Source: Candidatus Timburyella stercoris
GTDB taxonomy: Bacteria > Bacillota > Clostridia > Oscillospirales > Acutalibacteraceae
Reading direction: 5' to 3'
DNA length: 54,907 nt
NCBI GenBank assembly: GCA_904384255.1
Contig: CAJFJP010000003.1
Coordinates: 1 to 54,907, forward strand
Numbering within the stretch: the stretch's first letter is position 1; each line of letters begins with the position of its first letter. Of this stretch, positions 18,438 to 29,435 are shown in pieces. The position numbers were made by a program, and so were the translations under genes. The notes beneath the pieces are model-generated. The model had not been told where the DNA came from, ran no database searches, and saw only the letters and a program-made list of their open reading frames with translations.

Positions 18438-19574
18438 TTATATCCTAGTAGCTCTGAACACCTTAGCAGAATGAGGCTCCACTCTGTACGCAAGGCCATT
18501 TTTGAATTCACCCATGTCCTCATGCAAAAGTACATCTCTCATTCTAACGGTGTCGGTAACCTCCCAGCCACAGAAGTCCCATGCCAAAATCATGTTCCTT
18601 GCTGTTTCACGCGGATTAAGCAAGCAAAAAGCGATATCGCCGTTTGCAAGCGGCTTGGCAAGAATAAAGTCTTTATCGCTTATATATGAAACATGCGGCA
18701 TCTTATAAGCGACTACGCCTAAATCATCCTGATTAATAGCGATAAGCTCTTTATTAAGGAGTATTTTCTTTATTTCAGGAGTAGTATTTCTTACGTCGTG
18801 CCCCATAAGAAGCGGAGCACATAGCATACACCAAACAGCAAAATGTGCTTCGTATTCATTTACAGTGCAGCCCTTACCGCCGCCTATTTGGCCGACATAA
18901 CCCTGACCATTAAGTCCAACAACCATCATGTCAGGATCGTTCCATGCTCCCTTTGCGGCATAAGGTTCAAGCCCTATTGCATTTTCTATAACCTTCATTA
19001 TGGAATCCCAATTGTCAGTAATATCTCCGCACAGCCGCCACATGTTTGCACCACAGCTCTTCATCCATTCGGCAACTTCGCGGCGGCCCAGACATGCAGA
19101 AAATATAATATCTCTGCCGCTTTCTCTTAGCGCCTGACCCATACGCCGGAATAAATTTATCTCATTAGCTCCCGGCGTTGTATATCCAAAATCATATTTT
19201 AAAAGGTCCACGCCCCATTCGGCAAATTTCTTCGCGTCCTGACGCTCATAGCCAAAGCTTCCCGCCTGTCCTGCATATGTAAGTACTCCAGCGCCTTCAT
19301 ACAGTCCATATTTGAGACCTTTTGAGTGTATATAGTCACCAATTGCCTTCATACCGCTTGGAAATCTTTCAGGATCGGCCTGAAGATTGCCATCCGCATC
19401 GCGTTCTTTCGACATCCATCTGTCGTCTATTGACAGGATGTTATAGCCTGCCTCTAAAAAGCCATGATCTACCATTGCATCCGCTGTTTCTTTTATTACC
19501 TTCTCACAGATTTCACCTGGACCAAAATAATTCCATGCATTCCATCCCATAGGTGGCTTTAATGCCAGCATTGC
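18438..19574 (-). CDS. Alpha-galactosidase, glycoside hydrolase family 27
   Basis: LKPPMGWNAWNYFGPGEICEKVIKETADAMVDHGFLEAGYNILSIDDRWM; LLKYDFGY; WNDPDMMVVG. The Met used for start is uncertain. Confidence 0.92.
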   Translation of the reverse strand, partial: AMLALKPPMGWNAWNYFGPGEICEKVIKETADAMVDHGFLEAGYNILSIDDRWMSKERDADGNLQADPERFPSGMKAIGDYIHSKGLKYGLYEGAGVLTYAGQAGSFGYERQDAKKFAEWGVDLLKYDFGYTTPGANEINLFRRMGQALRESGRDIIFSACLGRREVAEWMKSCGANMWRLCGDITDNWDSIMKVIENAIGLEPYAAKGAWNDPDMMVVGLNGQGYVGQIGGGKGCTVNEYEAHFAVWCMLCAPLLMGHDVRNTTPEIKKILLNKELIAINQDDLGVVAYKMPHVSYISDKDFILAKPLANGDIAFCLLNPRETARNMILAWDFCGWEVTDTVRMRDVLLHEDMGEFKNGLAYRVEPHSAKVFRATRI

Positions 19575-19772
19575 CATGACTATCACCTTTTTCTTATTTA
19601 ATTTTAATATTTTATAACAGTTATTATAACAGTTTTTTGTTAGCTGTCAATAACAATATAAAATCTTTTTAGATTTTTGGCGGACAAAAAATGGATATAA
19701 TACTAACTTATAAAATATGTAAAAAAGAAAAGCTTTAAGGCTTAATTAAATTTTTCGTTTCAGCAATAATTG

Positions 19773-19811
19773 CAAAAAAATATCCGCCTATATGTACATT
19801 ACAGGCGGATA
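19773..19811 (-). terminator. Terminator downstream of ppk
   Basis: TATCCGCCT...AGGCGGATA with A-run on the plus strand (T-run on the minus strand). Confidence 0.75.
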
Positions 19812-19817
19812 AAATTT

Positions 19818-21929
19818 TTATTTGCTGCGTTTAAAAATTTTCCTAAAAAAATTTACAAAACGGCGGCGATAAACTATTGTAGACTGAAATTCCGGCGGAT
19901 TTTCCATAAAATATTGCTGCGACGACAGCGGAGCAGTATTACCCGGCTCAATATTTATGTAGTCGCCGCTCGGAAGCAGAAATCTTGCTTTTACATTATC
20001 TTTCAGCAATATATCAAGATAAGAGGAGAGCCAATTATGGATTTCCTTACTTTCAACAGGACAGGCTATTTCCACCCGTCTTGTCTGGTTGCGCGTCATT
20101 ATATCAGCGGATGATATATAAATTTTCCGGCTGTCTCCATCGCCAAAACAATATACGCGGGAATGTTCAAGAAATCTGCCGACTATGCTTATTACAGTTA
20201 TATTCTCTGTCTTATTGGCTATTCCGGGAACAATGCAACAGATTCCTCTTACTATAAGCTCAACTTTTACTCCATGCTGTGATGCCTCTGCCAATTTGTC
20301 GATAAGGTCTCGCTCGGTTATTGAGTTTACCTTAATAATAATATGGCCGTTGCTGCCTTTATCTATTTCATCGTCGATAAGTTCTGTAAGAGAGCTTTTC
20401 ATAGACGATGGAGCTACAAGCAACCTTTTGTAGCTTCCATCAAGGCCGCCGATAAGCATGTTGTGAAAAAAATCCACAGCATCCGATGCAATAGCTTTGT
20501 CAGCGGTAAACAAGCAAAAGTCGGTATAAAGAGCAGCGGTGCTTTCATTGTAATTCCCGGTACCTATCTGTGTTATATATGAAATATGTCCGTTTTTTTC
20601 CTGACGTGTAATAAGGCAAATTTTTGAGTGGCATTTATAATCCTCAACGCCGTATATTACATTGCATCCAGACTGTTCTAATTCCTGTGCCCATTCAATA
20701 TTGTTCTTTTCATCAAACCGTGCCCTAAGTTCTACAATAACCGTTACAGACTTGCCGTTTTCCGCTGCATTGCACAAATGCTTTACAACAGCGGAATTGC
20801 GCGCAAGGCGATATATGGTTATATGAATAGATACCACATCAGGGTCTGCGGCGGATTCTTTAAGAAGCTTTAAAAACGGCTTCATAGAGTGATAAGGATA
20901 GAACAGCAGCACATCTCTTTGCTTTATCTGCTCCCACATAGGCATGCTTTCAGATAAATAGTCGGGAAAGATGGGAGTATATGAATCGTAGTATAACGAT
21001 TTTTCAGTGCTTTTAATTTTATAGACATATTTAAGATTAAGAGGACAGGAACATATATATGTCTGGTCCCGTGAAAGCTTAAGCTTCTCTTCAAGCATTG
21101 TGCGAAGGGCGGGAGCATCTCCCTGCATTTCAAGCCTGACAGGAGCAAGCCGCTCTCTTTGCCGGAGCAGCTTTGCCATATGTGTGCGAAAATCTATATA
21201 ATCCTCGTCAAATTTGTCATCATCATAGCTTATATCAGCGTTGCGTGTGACAGAAATTATGCATTTTTCAGCAATATGATAAATTTTAAATATTTTTTTC
21301 ATGTTATGAAGAATTATATCTTCTGTGCGCACAAATTTTCCTTCCTGCTCAGGCAGGACGACAATGGGCGGTACGGGTTCCGGCACGCCTACAATACCAA
21401 GCATATGACGGCCGTCATCTTCAAGAATTGCCGCGGCATATAGCTCTTTATTCTTAAGGTGCGGGAAAGGATGATTAGCATCTATAATCTGCGGAGAAAT
21501 AAGCGGGCGTATTCTGTCATTATAATAATTGTTTACATACTCCTTGTCCTTGCCGGCAAGCTCATGTGCAGATATATTTTTGATACCGTATTTTTCAAGC
21601 TCATAGCAGATGTCCTGATAAATTGTATCGCGGTGATTTATAAGAGGACGTACTGCTTTAAAAATTTCCTCAAGCTGATCTTTAGGAGTATATCCGCTTT
21701 TATTATCTATATCGTTAGGCAACATGAGGTTGAGATCGAAAAGGCTGCCGACCCTTACCATAAAAAATTCATCTAAATTGCTTGTAAATATAGATATAAA
21801 ACGCAGTCTTTCCATTAGCGGCACAGAAGTGTCGGCCGCTTCCTCCAGAACGCGCGCATTGAATTTAAGCCAGCTTAATTCTCTATTCTGCGTATAACTT
21901 AGGTCGAATGCTTCAGCAGCCTGCGGCAC
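19818..21929 (-). CDS. ppk: Polyphosphate kinase 1
   Basis: NRELSWLKFNARVLEEAADTSVPLMERLRFISIFTSNLDEFFMVRVGSL; IHITIYRLARNSAVVKHLCNAAENGKSVTVIVELRARFDE. Confidence 0.96.
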   Translation of the reverse strand: MPQAAEAFDLSYTQNRELSWLKFNARVLEEAADTSVPLMERLRFISIFTSNLDEFFMVRVGSLFDLNLMLPNDIDNKSGYTPKDQLEEIFKAVRPLINHRDTIYQDICYELEKYGIKNISAHELAGKDKEYVNNYYNDRIRPLISPQIIDANHPFPHLKNKELYAAAILEDDGRHMLGIVGVPEPVPPIVVLPEQEGKFVRTEDIILHNMKKIFKIYHIAEKCIISVTRNADISYDDDKFDEDYIDFRTHMAKLLRQRERLAPVRLEMQGDAPALRTMLEEKLKLSRDQTYICSCPLNLKYVYKIKSTEKSLYYDSYTPIFPDYLSESMPMWEQIKQRDVLLFYPYHSMKPFLKLLKESAADPDVVSIHITIYRLARNSAVVKHLCNAAENGKSVTVIVELRARFDEKNNIEWAQELEQSGCNVIYGVEDYKCHSKICLITRQEKNGHISYITQIGTGNYNESTAALYTDFCLFTADKAIASDAVDFFHNMLIGGLDGSYKRLLVAPSSMKSSLTELIDDEIDKGSNGHIIIKVNSITERDLIDKLAEASQHGVKVELIVRGICCIVPGIANKTENITVISIVGRFLEHSRVYCFGDGDSRKIYISSADIMTRNQTRRVEIACPVESKEIHNWLSSYLDILLKDNVKARFLLPSGDYINIEPGNTAPLSSQQYFMENPPEFQSTIVYRRRFVNFFRKIFKRSK

Positions 21930-22804
21930 AAATATCCCTCTCTTACTCCATATTTGCTTATAAATATTTTATCATTGCAAAGGCATTTGCACAGCGTATT
22001 CATTATTATGATGCCCGGCAGTATTGTATGAACACGGTCGGGACAATTTTTAAGAATAAGCTTGCGGGCAGTACCTTTCCTAGATGTAAGTATGCCGCTT
22101 ATTTCTTTAAGCTCATCAAGATAAATGCAGCGGTTGCTTTTTGGCCTATCGAAATAAAAATTGGATATTTTCAGCACCGCTCTTGCGGTACCGCCTATAC
22201 CTCCTATGCATTCAGACTTTTCGTCCGGCATATTTACATTGCTGAGCTCAGAAACTATATAATCCTTAATCTGTTTCATCTCTGTCTTATCAGGCCAGAT
22301 TTTTGAAACAAATTTGTTGAATAAATTAAGAGAGCCTATGCTCACACTTTCTGCAGATATGACCTCACCGCTTTTTATAGCCGTTATTTCAGTACTGCCG
22401 CCGCCTATGTCGAACATTGCTCCCAAATTTTCATCGCAGCCGGCAATAGCACCGTAATAGCCAAGCTCGGCTTCCTCTTTTCCGGACAGTACATCTACCT
22501 TTATGTCTGTTTTAGTAAATATATCCTTTACTGCTTCATCCGTGTTTTTGATGTTTCTCAAAGAGGCGGTGGCAAATACCTGCATATCATTTATATTGAA
22601 ATGACGCAGAATCCACTGAAAGCTCTGCAGAATTTCACATGCAACCTCTATACCTTTTCGGCTTAAAGAGCCATATTCTATATAGTTTGCAAGACCAGCC
22701 ATTCTTTTTTCAGAAAATATAAGATCAAAATCACCGCTTTCCTGTGCGTCGTATACCGAAAGCCGCATGCTGTTTGAACCCATATCCACTACTGAATACT
22801 TCAT
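21899..22804 (-). CDS. ppx: Ppx/GppA family exopolyphosphatase
   Basis: YSVVDMGSNSMRLSVYD; FDIGGGSTEITAIKSGEV; GGIGGTARAV; overlaps ppk by ~31 bp. Confidence 0.9.
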   Translation of the reverse strand: MKYSVVDMGSNSMRLSVYDAQESGDFDLIFSEKRMAGLANYIEYGSLSRKGIEVACEILQSFQWILRHFNINDMQVFATASLRNIKNTDEAVKDIFTKTDIKVDVLSGKEEAELGYYGAIAGCDENLGAMFDIGGGSTEITAIKSGEVISAESVSIGSLNLFNKFVSKIWPDKTEMKQIKDYIVSELSNVNMPDEKSECIGGIGGTARAVLKISNFYFDRPKSNRCIYLDELKEISGILTSRKGTARKLILKNCPDRVHTILPGIIIMNTLCKCLCNDKIFISKYGVREGYLCRRLLKHST

Positions 22805-23212
22805 ATTTTGTCCTCTCAAAAATATATAAATTTTATTATTGCTAATGTTATTCTACAATAATATTGTAAATATTTTTGCTTGCTTATGTCAAGCAGATGT
22901 AAATCTTTTATATTTACATTATATGAAAAAATGCTGCAATTATTTAAATTATCAGCTTGCATAAGCTGTTTAATGTACAAAAATAGAGTATTATATATTT
23001 ATATGTTTACAAAATATCCTTAAATACCTATCATGCTTAAACGGAGTGAAATAAGGATGTAATTTTATTAAAAATACCGGCATAAAAACAATGCAATATA
23101 AAAAATATTGATGCCGTGTGACTATTCTATTTATGGCTGTATGGTAAAACCGTATACAGAGCAAATATCTTTTGCAGTTTTAATTTTTTATAAAGATGCA
23201 TACATTAATAAA

Positions 23213-23246
23213 ATAAATAAGCCATGTTTTTCATGGCTTATTTATT
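23213..23246. terminator. Terminator between intergenic region and leuD
   Basis: AAATAAGCCATG-TTTTT-CATGGCTTATTT. Confidence 0.7.
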
Positions 23247-23266
23247 GCATTATATTAAACTATATT

Positions 23267-24025
23267 TTATTCCAAAATATCATTATAATCTTTATGCTTG
23301 CCAAACCATTTAACGGCATACGAGCAAGATGGCCGGACCTTTTTGCCATCTTTGCGAACCTTGTCTGCAACCGTCTTCATAAGCCGCGCCGCTATGCCCT
23401 TGCCGCGCATTGATTCATCTACAAAGGTACGTCTGATATCCACAATGCCGCCCGGAATAGACGGAAAATCTATGCGTGCAACCTCTTTTCCAGAGGTGTT
23501 TGTCATACTGATAAATTCATTGTCGAGCTTTAATATGAGCTGCGGCTTAACGGCGGCTTTAAGCAGTCCGCCTTTTTTTATTATATTCTGTATAAATTCC
23601 GGGAAAGGCTCCGCCTTATACTCTTTGCCAGTTGTAACATTAGTTATTATACCGGAGTCAAAATCCACGCTGACCTCGTCGCCGTTTTTAATATCGGCGC
23701 TGGCTGCTGGGCACTCAAGTATAGGTAGACCGATGTTTATGGAGTTGCGGTAAAATATCCTTGCAAAGCTTGCGGCTATAACGCAGGAAATGCCCGACGC
23801 CTTTATTGCAATTGGCGCATGCTCACGTGAGGAGCCGCAGCCAAAATTTTCATCAGCTACTATTATATCGCCGCTTTTTACCGTTTTAACAAAATCCTTG
23901 TCAATATCCTCCATGCAGTGGGAGGCGAGCTCCTTTTCATCCGACGTATTAAGGTACCTTGCGGGAATTATGACGTCGGTATCAACATGCGAGCCGTATT
24001 TATGAACTAAACCCTGTACTTTCAT
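23267..24025 (-). CDS. leuD: 3-isopropylmalate dehydratase small subunit fused to a C-terminal GNAT N-acetyltransferase domain
   Basis: Residues ~1-160 LeuD ([66 protein letters not shown]); residues ~165-252 GNAT ([59 protein letters not shown]); a single uninterrupted frame. Confidence 0.92.
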   Translation of the reverse strand: MKVQGLVHKYGSHVDTDVIIPARYLNTSDEKELASHCMEDIDKDFVKTVKSGDIIVADENFGCGSSREHAPIAIKASGISCVIAASFARIFYRNSINIGLPILECPAASADIKNGDEVSVDFDSGIITNVTTGKEYKAEPFPEFIQNIIKKGGLLKAAVKPQLILKLDNEFISMTNTSGKEVARIDFPSIPGGIVDIRRTFVDESMRGKGIAARLMKTVADKVRKDGKKVRPSCSYAVKWFGKHKDYNDILE

Positions 24026-24040
24026 AATAAACCTCCAAAT

Positions 24041-25300
24041 CTATATTTTGTCCGGGTCGGCGATATATCCGGCAACGGCGCTGGCAGCGGCAACCGCCGG
24101 GCTGGCGAGATAAATCTCAGACGTTATGTGGCCCATGCGGCCGACAAAGTTGCGGTTAGTGGTGGACACGGCGCGCTCATTTTCGGCCAGTATGCCCATG
24201 TGCCCGCCAAGACACGGACCGCAGGTAGGCGTGCTGACTATTGCGCCGCTTTCTATAAATATCTGAAGCAGACCCTCTTTAAGAGCGTCAAGATATATCT
24301 GCTGCGTAGATGGTATTACGATGCAGCGCACATTTTTGGCGACCTTCTTGCCATTTAATATTTTAGCGGCAACGCGCAAATCCTCCAACCGACCGTTTGT
24401 GCAGGAGCCTATTACCACCTGGTCGATTTTTATATTATCGCATTCGTCTATGGTGTGCGCATTCTCCGGCAGGTGCGGGAAAGCAACGGTGGGACGCAGC
24501 GACGATAAATCTATTGTAATGGTGCGCTCATATTCTGCGTCGCTGTCAGCAGAGTAGATTTTAGCCTCACGCGTAAAACGATCCTTTACATATTCGAGCG
24601 TTATGTCGTCGACGGGGAATATTCCGTTCTTGGCGCCCGCCTCAATCGCCATATTCGATATGCAGAGGCGGTCGTCCATAGAGAGATTTTTAACACCCTC
24701 GCCGCAAAATTCCAGCGATTTATACAGCGCGCCGTTAACACCTATCATGCCGATAAGGTGAAGTATTACGTCTTTACCGCTGACCCAGCCCTGCGGCTTG
24801 CCGACAAGCTCAACCTTAATAGCGGCGGGGACCTTGAACCACGCCTTGCCGGTGGCCATTCCGACCGCCATATCGGTAGAGCCTACACCGGTGGAGAAGG
24901 CGCCTAAAGCGCCGTATGTACAGGTGTGGGAGTCGGCGCCTATTATGCAGTCGCCGGGGCCTACAATGCCCTGCTCAGGCAGCAGCGCATGCTCTATGCC
25001 CATCTGCCCGACATCGTAAAAGTGCTTTATGTTCTGATTATTTGCAAACTCTCTCACACGCTTACACTGCTGTGCCGCCTTTATGTCTTTGTTAGGAGTA
25101 AAATGGTCCATTACCAGCGCCACACGTTCCTCATTAAACACACAGCCGGCGCCGCATTTTTCAAATTCGCCTATAGCTATAGGGGAGGTTATATCATTGC
25201 CTAAAACCATGTCCAGCTCGGCTTCAATAAGCTGTCCGGCCTTGACTTCTTTGAGCCCGGCGTGCGCCGCCAGTATTTTTTGTGTCATTGTCATAGCCAT
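24041..25300 (-). CDS. leuC: 3-isopropylmalate dehydratase large subunit
   Basis: [11 protein letters not shown]...; [66 protein letters not shown]. Confidence 0.96.
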   Translation of the reverse strand: MAMTMTQKILAAHAGLKEVKAGQLIEAELDMVLGNDITSPIAIGEFEKCGAGCVFNEERVALVMDHFTPNKDIKAAQQCKRVREFANNQNIKHFYDVGQMGIEHALLPEQGIVGPGDCIIGADSHTCTYGALGAFSTGVGSTDMAVGMATGKAWFKVPAAIKVELVGKPQGWVSGKDVILHLIGMIGVNGALYKSLEFCGEGVKNLSMDDRLCISNMAIEAGAKNGIFPVDDITLEYVKDRFTREAKIYSADSDAEYERTITIDLSSLRPTVAFPHLPENAHTIDECDNIKIDQVVIGSCTNGRLEDLRVAAKILNGKKVAKNVRCIVIPSTQQIYLDALKEGLLQIFIESGAIVSTPTCGPCLGGHMGILAENERAVSTTNRNFVGRMGHITSEIYLASPAVAAASAVAGYIADPDKI

Positions 25301-25568
25301 GTTAAATCTTCCTTTCATTATTTGTAAAACAAAGCGTCGTCATCGCCGCCTTGAGCATTACATTTTAAATTAAATCTTACACTGCCAATAATTTTATTAA
25401 ACCTTAAGCATCAATAGCCGCATAGGTGTAATTTATCTAAACTTCAGATATATTATACCAATAATGCCTATGTTGCCAAAGATATATGTATAATCAAGAA
25501 TCTTGAATGCCGCGCAATGCTGTTATGCAATTTTTTCGGACGTGCTGCAATTGGCAGCAACGGATATA

Positions 25569-27266
25569 TTACATCTCCAGCATAATATCTTCAGCCGATT
25601 TTCCCGGCGGAATCATAGGAAGTACGTTAACATCGGGAGAAATGCGGCAGTCGAGCAGAACAGGTGCGTTCATGTCAAAAGCGGATTTTACTGCAGTGTC
25701 TATATCGTCGTTTTTAGCAATTTTAATATAGTTAATGCCGAACGCCTTTGCCAGACTTTCAAAATCAGTATGGCGGTTAGGAGATGTCTGGGAAAATCTA
25801 TTGCCATAAAAAGCCTTCTGCCACTGGCGCACCATGCCGAGCACCTGATTATTCATAAGCACAATTACAATAGGCAGGTTATATGATGAAACGGTGGTAA
25901 GCTCGTTCATATTCATATGAAAGCTTCCGTCGGAGGTAACAAGAATAACGCGGCCGTTTGGCTGGGACACCTGTGTGCCTATGGCGGCGCCAAGTCCAAA
26001 GCCCATTGTGCCAAGCCCGCCGGATGTTATAAGGTGCCGCGGCTTTTCAAATCCGAAATACTGCGTGGTCCACATCTGATGCTGGCCGACATCCGTTGCG
26101 ACATATGCATCAGGGCAATTGTCGTGCAGCGACTTTAAAACAAGATATGGATTAACATAATCTTTGTCCTGCAGCATTTTTATGGGAGTAAGCTTGTCAA
26201 GCTCTTTCCACTCTGCTATTTGTTTAAGCCAATCTTCATGCGAAATTGGCTTGATATTGGCAGACTGAATTGCCGAATTAAGTTTACGTAATACTTCTTT
26301 CATATCTCCCTTTACATACATGTCGCAGGAGACGTTTTTATTAAACTCTGCTTCGTCAATGTCGATGTGGATAAGCTTTGCGTTTGGAGCAAAGCGCGTC
26401 CTGTCACCGGCGACACGGTCGGAAAAGCGGGCGCCAGCCACTATCATTAAATCGCACTCCACCGACGCCTTGTTTGAAGCGATTGAGCCATGCATGCCAA
26501 TCATGCCCATATTAAGCGGGCTGGAGGCAGGGAAGCACGAAAGCCCCATAATCGACTGCGACACAGGTATGCCGTTTGTTTCGGCAAGCATTTTCAGCTC
26601 ACCGCACGCGCCGGACGAAATAACACCGCCGCCAGCATATATCATCGGACGGTTGGATTTTAATATCATCTGTGCAAGCTTGTTTATAGCATTGTCGTCT
26701 GCACAATTTCCATCATAAGTATCCGCCACAGTTTGCGGCTCTTTATATGTGTATTCGCACACCTGAGCAGATATATCTTTTGGTATATCGATAAGCACTG
26801 GACCCTTGCGTCCTGTAGTGGCTATTTTAAAAGCCGACCGTATGGTATCTGCTAAGAGATTTATATCTTTAACAATATAGTTGTGCTTTGTTATCGGCAT
26901 GGTAATTCCGGTAATATCTATCTCCTGAAAGGAGTCACGCCCCAGCAAATCGGTTGCTACGTTTCCGGTAATGGCGATAACCGGCACTGAATCCATATAT
27001 GCAGTAGCAAGTCCCGTGACAAGATTAGTAGCCCCAGGGCCAGATGTAGCAATAACTACCGACGGTCTGCCCGTCGCACGTGCATAGCCGTCGGCGGCAT
27101 GAGCCGCGCCCTGCTCATGTGCTGTAAGAATATGACGTATTTTGTCGGAATATTTATACAGCGCATCATATATGTTAAGAACTGCACCGCCTGGGTATCC
27201 GAACACCGTGTCGATGCCCTGTTCAAGCAGACATTCCATTATTATTTCTGAACCATTCAGTTTCAT
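25569..27266 (-). CDS. ilvB: Acetolactate synthase large subunit
   Basis: MKLNGSEIIMECLLEQGIDTVFGYPGGAVLNIYDALY; VIATSGPGATNLVTGLATAYMDSVPVIAITG; ThDP motif VTSDGSFHMNMNELTTVSSYNLPIVIVLMNN. Start at 27266 chosen over the ORF track start 27464, which lies inside the T-box leader. Confidence 0.96.
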   Translation of the reverse strand: MKLNGSEIIMECLLEQGIDTVFGYPGGAVLNIYDALYKYSDKIRHILTAHEQGAAHAADGYARATGRPSVVIATSGPGATNLVTGLATAYMDSVPVIAITGNVATDLLGRDSFQEIDITGITMPITKHNYIVKDINLLADTIRSAFKIATTGRKGPVLIDIPKDISAQVCEYTYKEPQTVADTYDGNCADDNAINKLAQMILKSNRPMIYAGGGVISSGACGELKMLAETNGIPVSQSIMGLSCFPASSPLNMGMIGMHGSIASNKASVECDLMIVAGARFSDRVAGDRTRFAPNAKLIHIDIDEAEFNKNVSCDMYVKGDMKEVLRKLNSAIQSANIKPISHEDWLKQIAEWKELDKLTPIKMLQDKDYVNPYLVLKSLHDNCPDAYVATDVGQHQMWTTQYFGFEKPRHLITSGGLGTMGFGLGAAIGTQVSQPNGRVILVTSDGSFHMNMNELTTVSSYNLPIVIVLMNNQVLGMVRQWQKAFYGNRFSQTSPNRHTDFESLAKAFGINYIKIAKNDDIDTAVKSAFDMNAPVLLDCRISPDVNVLPMIPPGKSAEDIMLEM

Positions 27267-27451
27267 AAAATTACGCTCCTGTACTGTTAAATTATATATT
27301 TTTACACATCTCAGCGGCAGCCTTGCAAAATATATATCGAGATGTTTTGCAACCGCCCAAAAATGATAAATAGCAGAATAATATGTATGTAGGCAGCAAA
27401 TCTTAAAAATAGATTTACATAATACAAAAAAGCAAAGATTATATAGTATAA

Positions 27452-27705
27452 AAAAAGCCTTCATCTCCTAAATTTGGAGACGAGGGCAAAAACCACCGCG
27501 GTACCACTCCTATTGCCTGAAAAGGCCGCTCAAAGCGCCTAAAAGCGCCCGCCCCCGTAACGTAGGGCAAACGTCCTAGCCTAAGCTAAAGCCTTAGCCG
27601 GAGGCTCAAGGGTGAGATTCACTGGAACTGACGGCTGCCTCGCACCAAACGGCAGCTCTCTTTAACATCCGCAGCCAGCTACTATTCCTATCAATGCCTA
27701 TAGAT
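27452..27705 (-). promoter_or_regulatory. T-box riboswitch leader of ilvB-leuC-leuD
   Basis: Minus strand: Stem I AAAGAGAGCTGCC...GTGAATCTCACCC, T-box AGGAGTGGTACCGCGGTGG, terminator GCCCTCGTCTCCAAATTTAGGAGATGAAGGCTTTTTTT. Confidence 0.92.
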
Positions 27706-28711
27706 ATATTAAAAATAATTATTATTATGATATTCCAAAGCTTACATTTTGTCAAGAGGTGCGCCGCCTTTTTGTATAATGGCACAAATTACGCTGACCT
27801 TTAATACGGTTTTACATCATATTATTAATGATGAACCAAAATAAGCATATGCTTTCTTGAGCTGAACATTAGCGATAAATACATCTTTTTAATATCCATA
27901 GCTGGTTTTAAGCTGATATCGTTATAATTTCCAATTTAAAATTTCTACTGAAAATACATTAGATTTATTGTTTCATCTTTGGTAAATTATGCATTATATG
28001 GCGCTGCACATTTTTCTCAACACCGTTATATCTGTAAATCGCGGCGATATTTTGACGTTGAATTTCGTTGCTGGCTTGATTAAGCTGCCGGGAAATAAAG
28101 CCGATATGCCTAAAATGTGCCGCTGCGGCATCTTTTCACTTTTTCAAACTTGGTGTACATCTAGTGTGAGTCAGCATACCGGCGGCACAAAAGCAAAAGC
28201 TTATCTCTACTGCCGGCATTTTAGGTAAGAAGCAGTTTTCGATGAGAAAGTTTTCGTGCGGGCAAGGCATAAATTTACAGCAATACTGCCGTATGGCCCA
28301 AATTTTAACACAGTCTGCGCGGAAAAGATGCTGAAAACCATATTCTGTTCGGCGCTGGGCAGCTTAATCACAGAACATATGCATTTTGCCGGCCGCTGTC
28401 CGGCGCCGATTTTCCTTCGATATATTCGTAATTTAAGAAATAATAAATGCTTTTATGCTTTGGATGAAATGTTCCTTTGTTTGTCAATTTTAACTGTCGC
28501 TGTCTTGTCAATCATAAACAGCTTTTGACTGTAAATAAAAAATATTGCTATAATATATACTGCTGGCAATATGCGAAAAATTGATGAAAGGTTAGTTCAT
28601 GATAATCCAAATATGCCGGCAATCCTCGCTTTTTTAACACAGATGCAGACCGCACATGCCTTATACTCAGCGCTGAGCGGAAATGTGCAGCTAAAAAATG
28701 CAAATATTGCA

Positions 28712-29143
28712 TCAGTTCTGAACCATTTTATCTGCGCCATATACATTTTCACATATAAAATTGTACATATCATCCGCCATATTCAAAATATTGTTCAGGC
28801 GTTCATCTGATATTGCGAGCGGTTTATCAGATGGGTATCTTGTTTCAATGTACAGTCTGGCCATAGCGGCTGCTTCATCTAACCATTCTTCAAATGCGCT
28901 GTTGCAGCGCGCTGCATTCCGGCACAGCCATGGAAGATTATGCCCATCAACCAGATGGCCGGTTTTATAAAGAGTATACCCCTTAAGCGCTTTTTCAATC
29001 GCCTGCTGGCAGTGAAAAGCAGAAAGCGCATTACAACTTCCATTTTCGCATAGAACTTTTGCAGCAAGTAAATCTGCAGCGGCAAATTCCAGCCAGTCAA
29101 AATAGTAGCGGCTGTCATCGGTATTATTATTTCTGCTTCTCAT
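28712..29143 (-). CDS. HEPN domain protein (HEPN/MNT toxin-antitoxin-like pair)
   Basis: YYFDWLEFAAADLLAAKVLCENGSCNALSAFHCQQAIEKALKGYTLYKTGHLVDGHNLPWLCRNAA...; start at MRSRNNN preferred. Confidence 0.8.
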   Translation of the reverse strand: MRSRNNNTDDSRYYFDWLEFAAADLLAAKVLCENGSCNALSAFHCQQAIEKALKGYTLYKTGHLVDGHNLPWLCRNAARCNSAFEEWLDEAAAMARLYIETRYPSDKPLAISDERLNNILNMADDMYNFICENVYGADKMVQN

Positions 29144-29435
29144 ACAGCACGCTCCCTTCAGATACAATGCGCTGCGCAAAGCTGCCGCTGCGAAGGCTTA
29201 TTTTATCAAAATCAGATTTATTGTAGACCAACGCATCAAACGGGATATCACAATCTATTACCATATATATGTCATGTTCAACCATATCGGCGTCCCCGCC
29301 GTCAACTATAATACACAGCTTAAATGATGAAAGCCGTCCGCTGGGAGAATGCTTGCAGCTGAAAAGTATTATTTTTTCCGGAGAGAATTTATCGATTATC
29401 TTCTGGCATACATGATTAATATTTTTGTCATCCAT
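29127..29435 (-). CDS. Minimal nucleotidyltransferase (MNT)-like protein with non-canonical active site
   Basis: ICQKIIDKFSPEKIILFSCKHSPSGRLSSFKLCIIVDGGDADMVEHDIYMVIDCDIPFDALVY; the MNT fold pattern precedes HEPN, but GSxxxG...SDxDL is replaced. Confidence 0.65.
   Translation of the reverse strand: MDDKNINHVCQKIIDKFSPEKIILFSCKHSPSGRLSSFKLCIIVDGGDADMVEHDIYMVIDCDIPFDALVYNKSDFDKISLRSGSFAQRIVSEGSVLYEKQK

Noticed and set aside
23108-23413. 101-aa plus-strand ORF overlapping the leuD-GNAT 3' end
   Set aside because: Antisense, spans a terminator hairpin, no homology recognised.
27989-28810. Plus-strand ORFs between the ilvB leader and the HEPN gene
   Set aside because: No recognisable domain, no good RBS, composition of non-coding DNA; I found no convincing gene on either strand in about 27720-28700.
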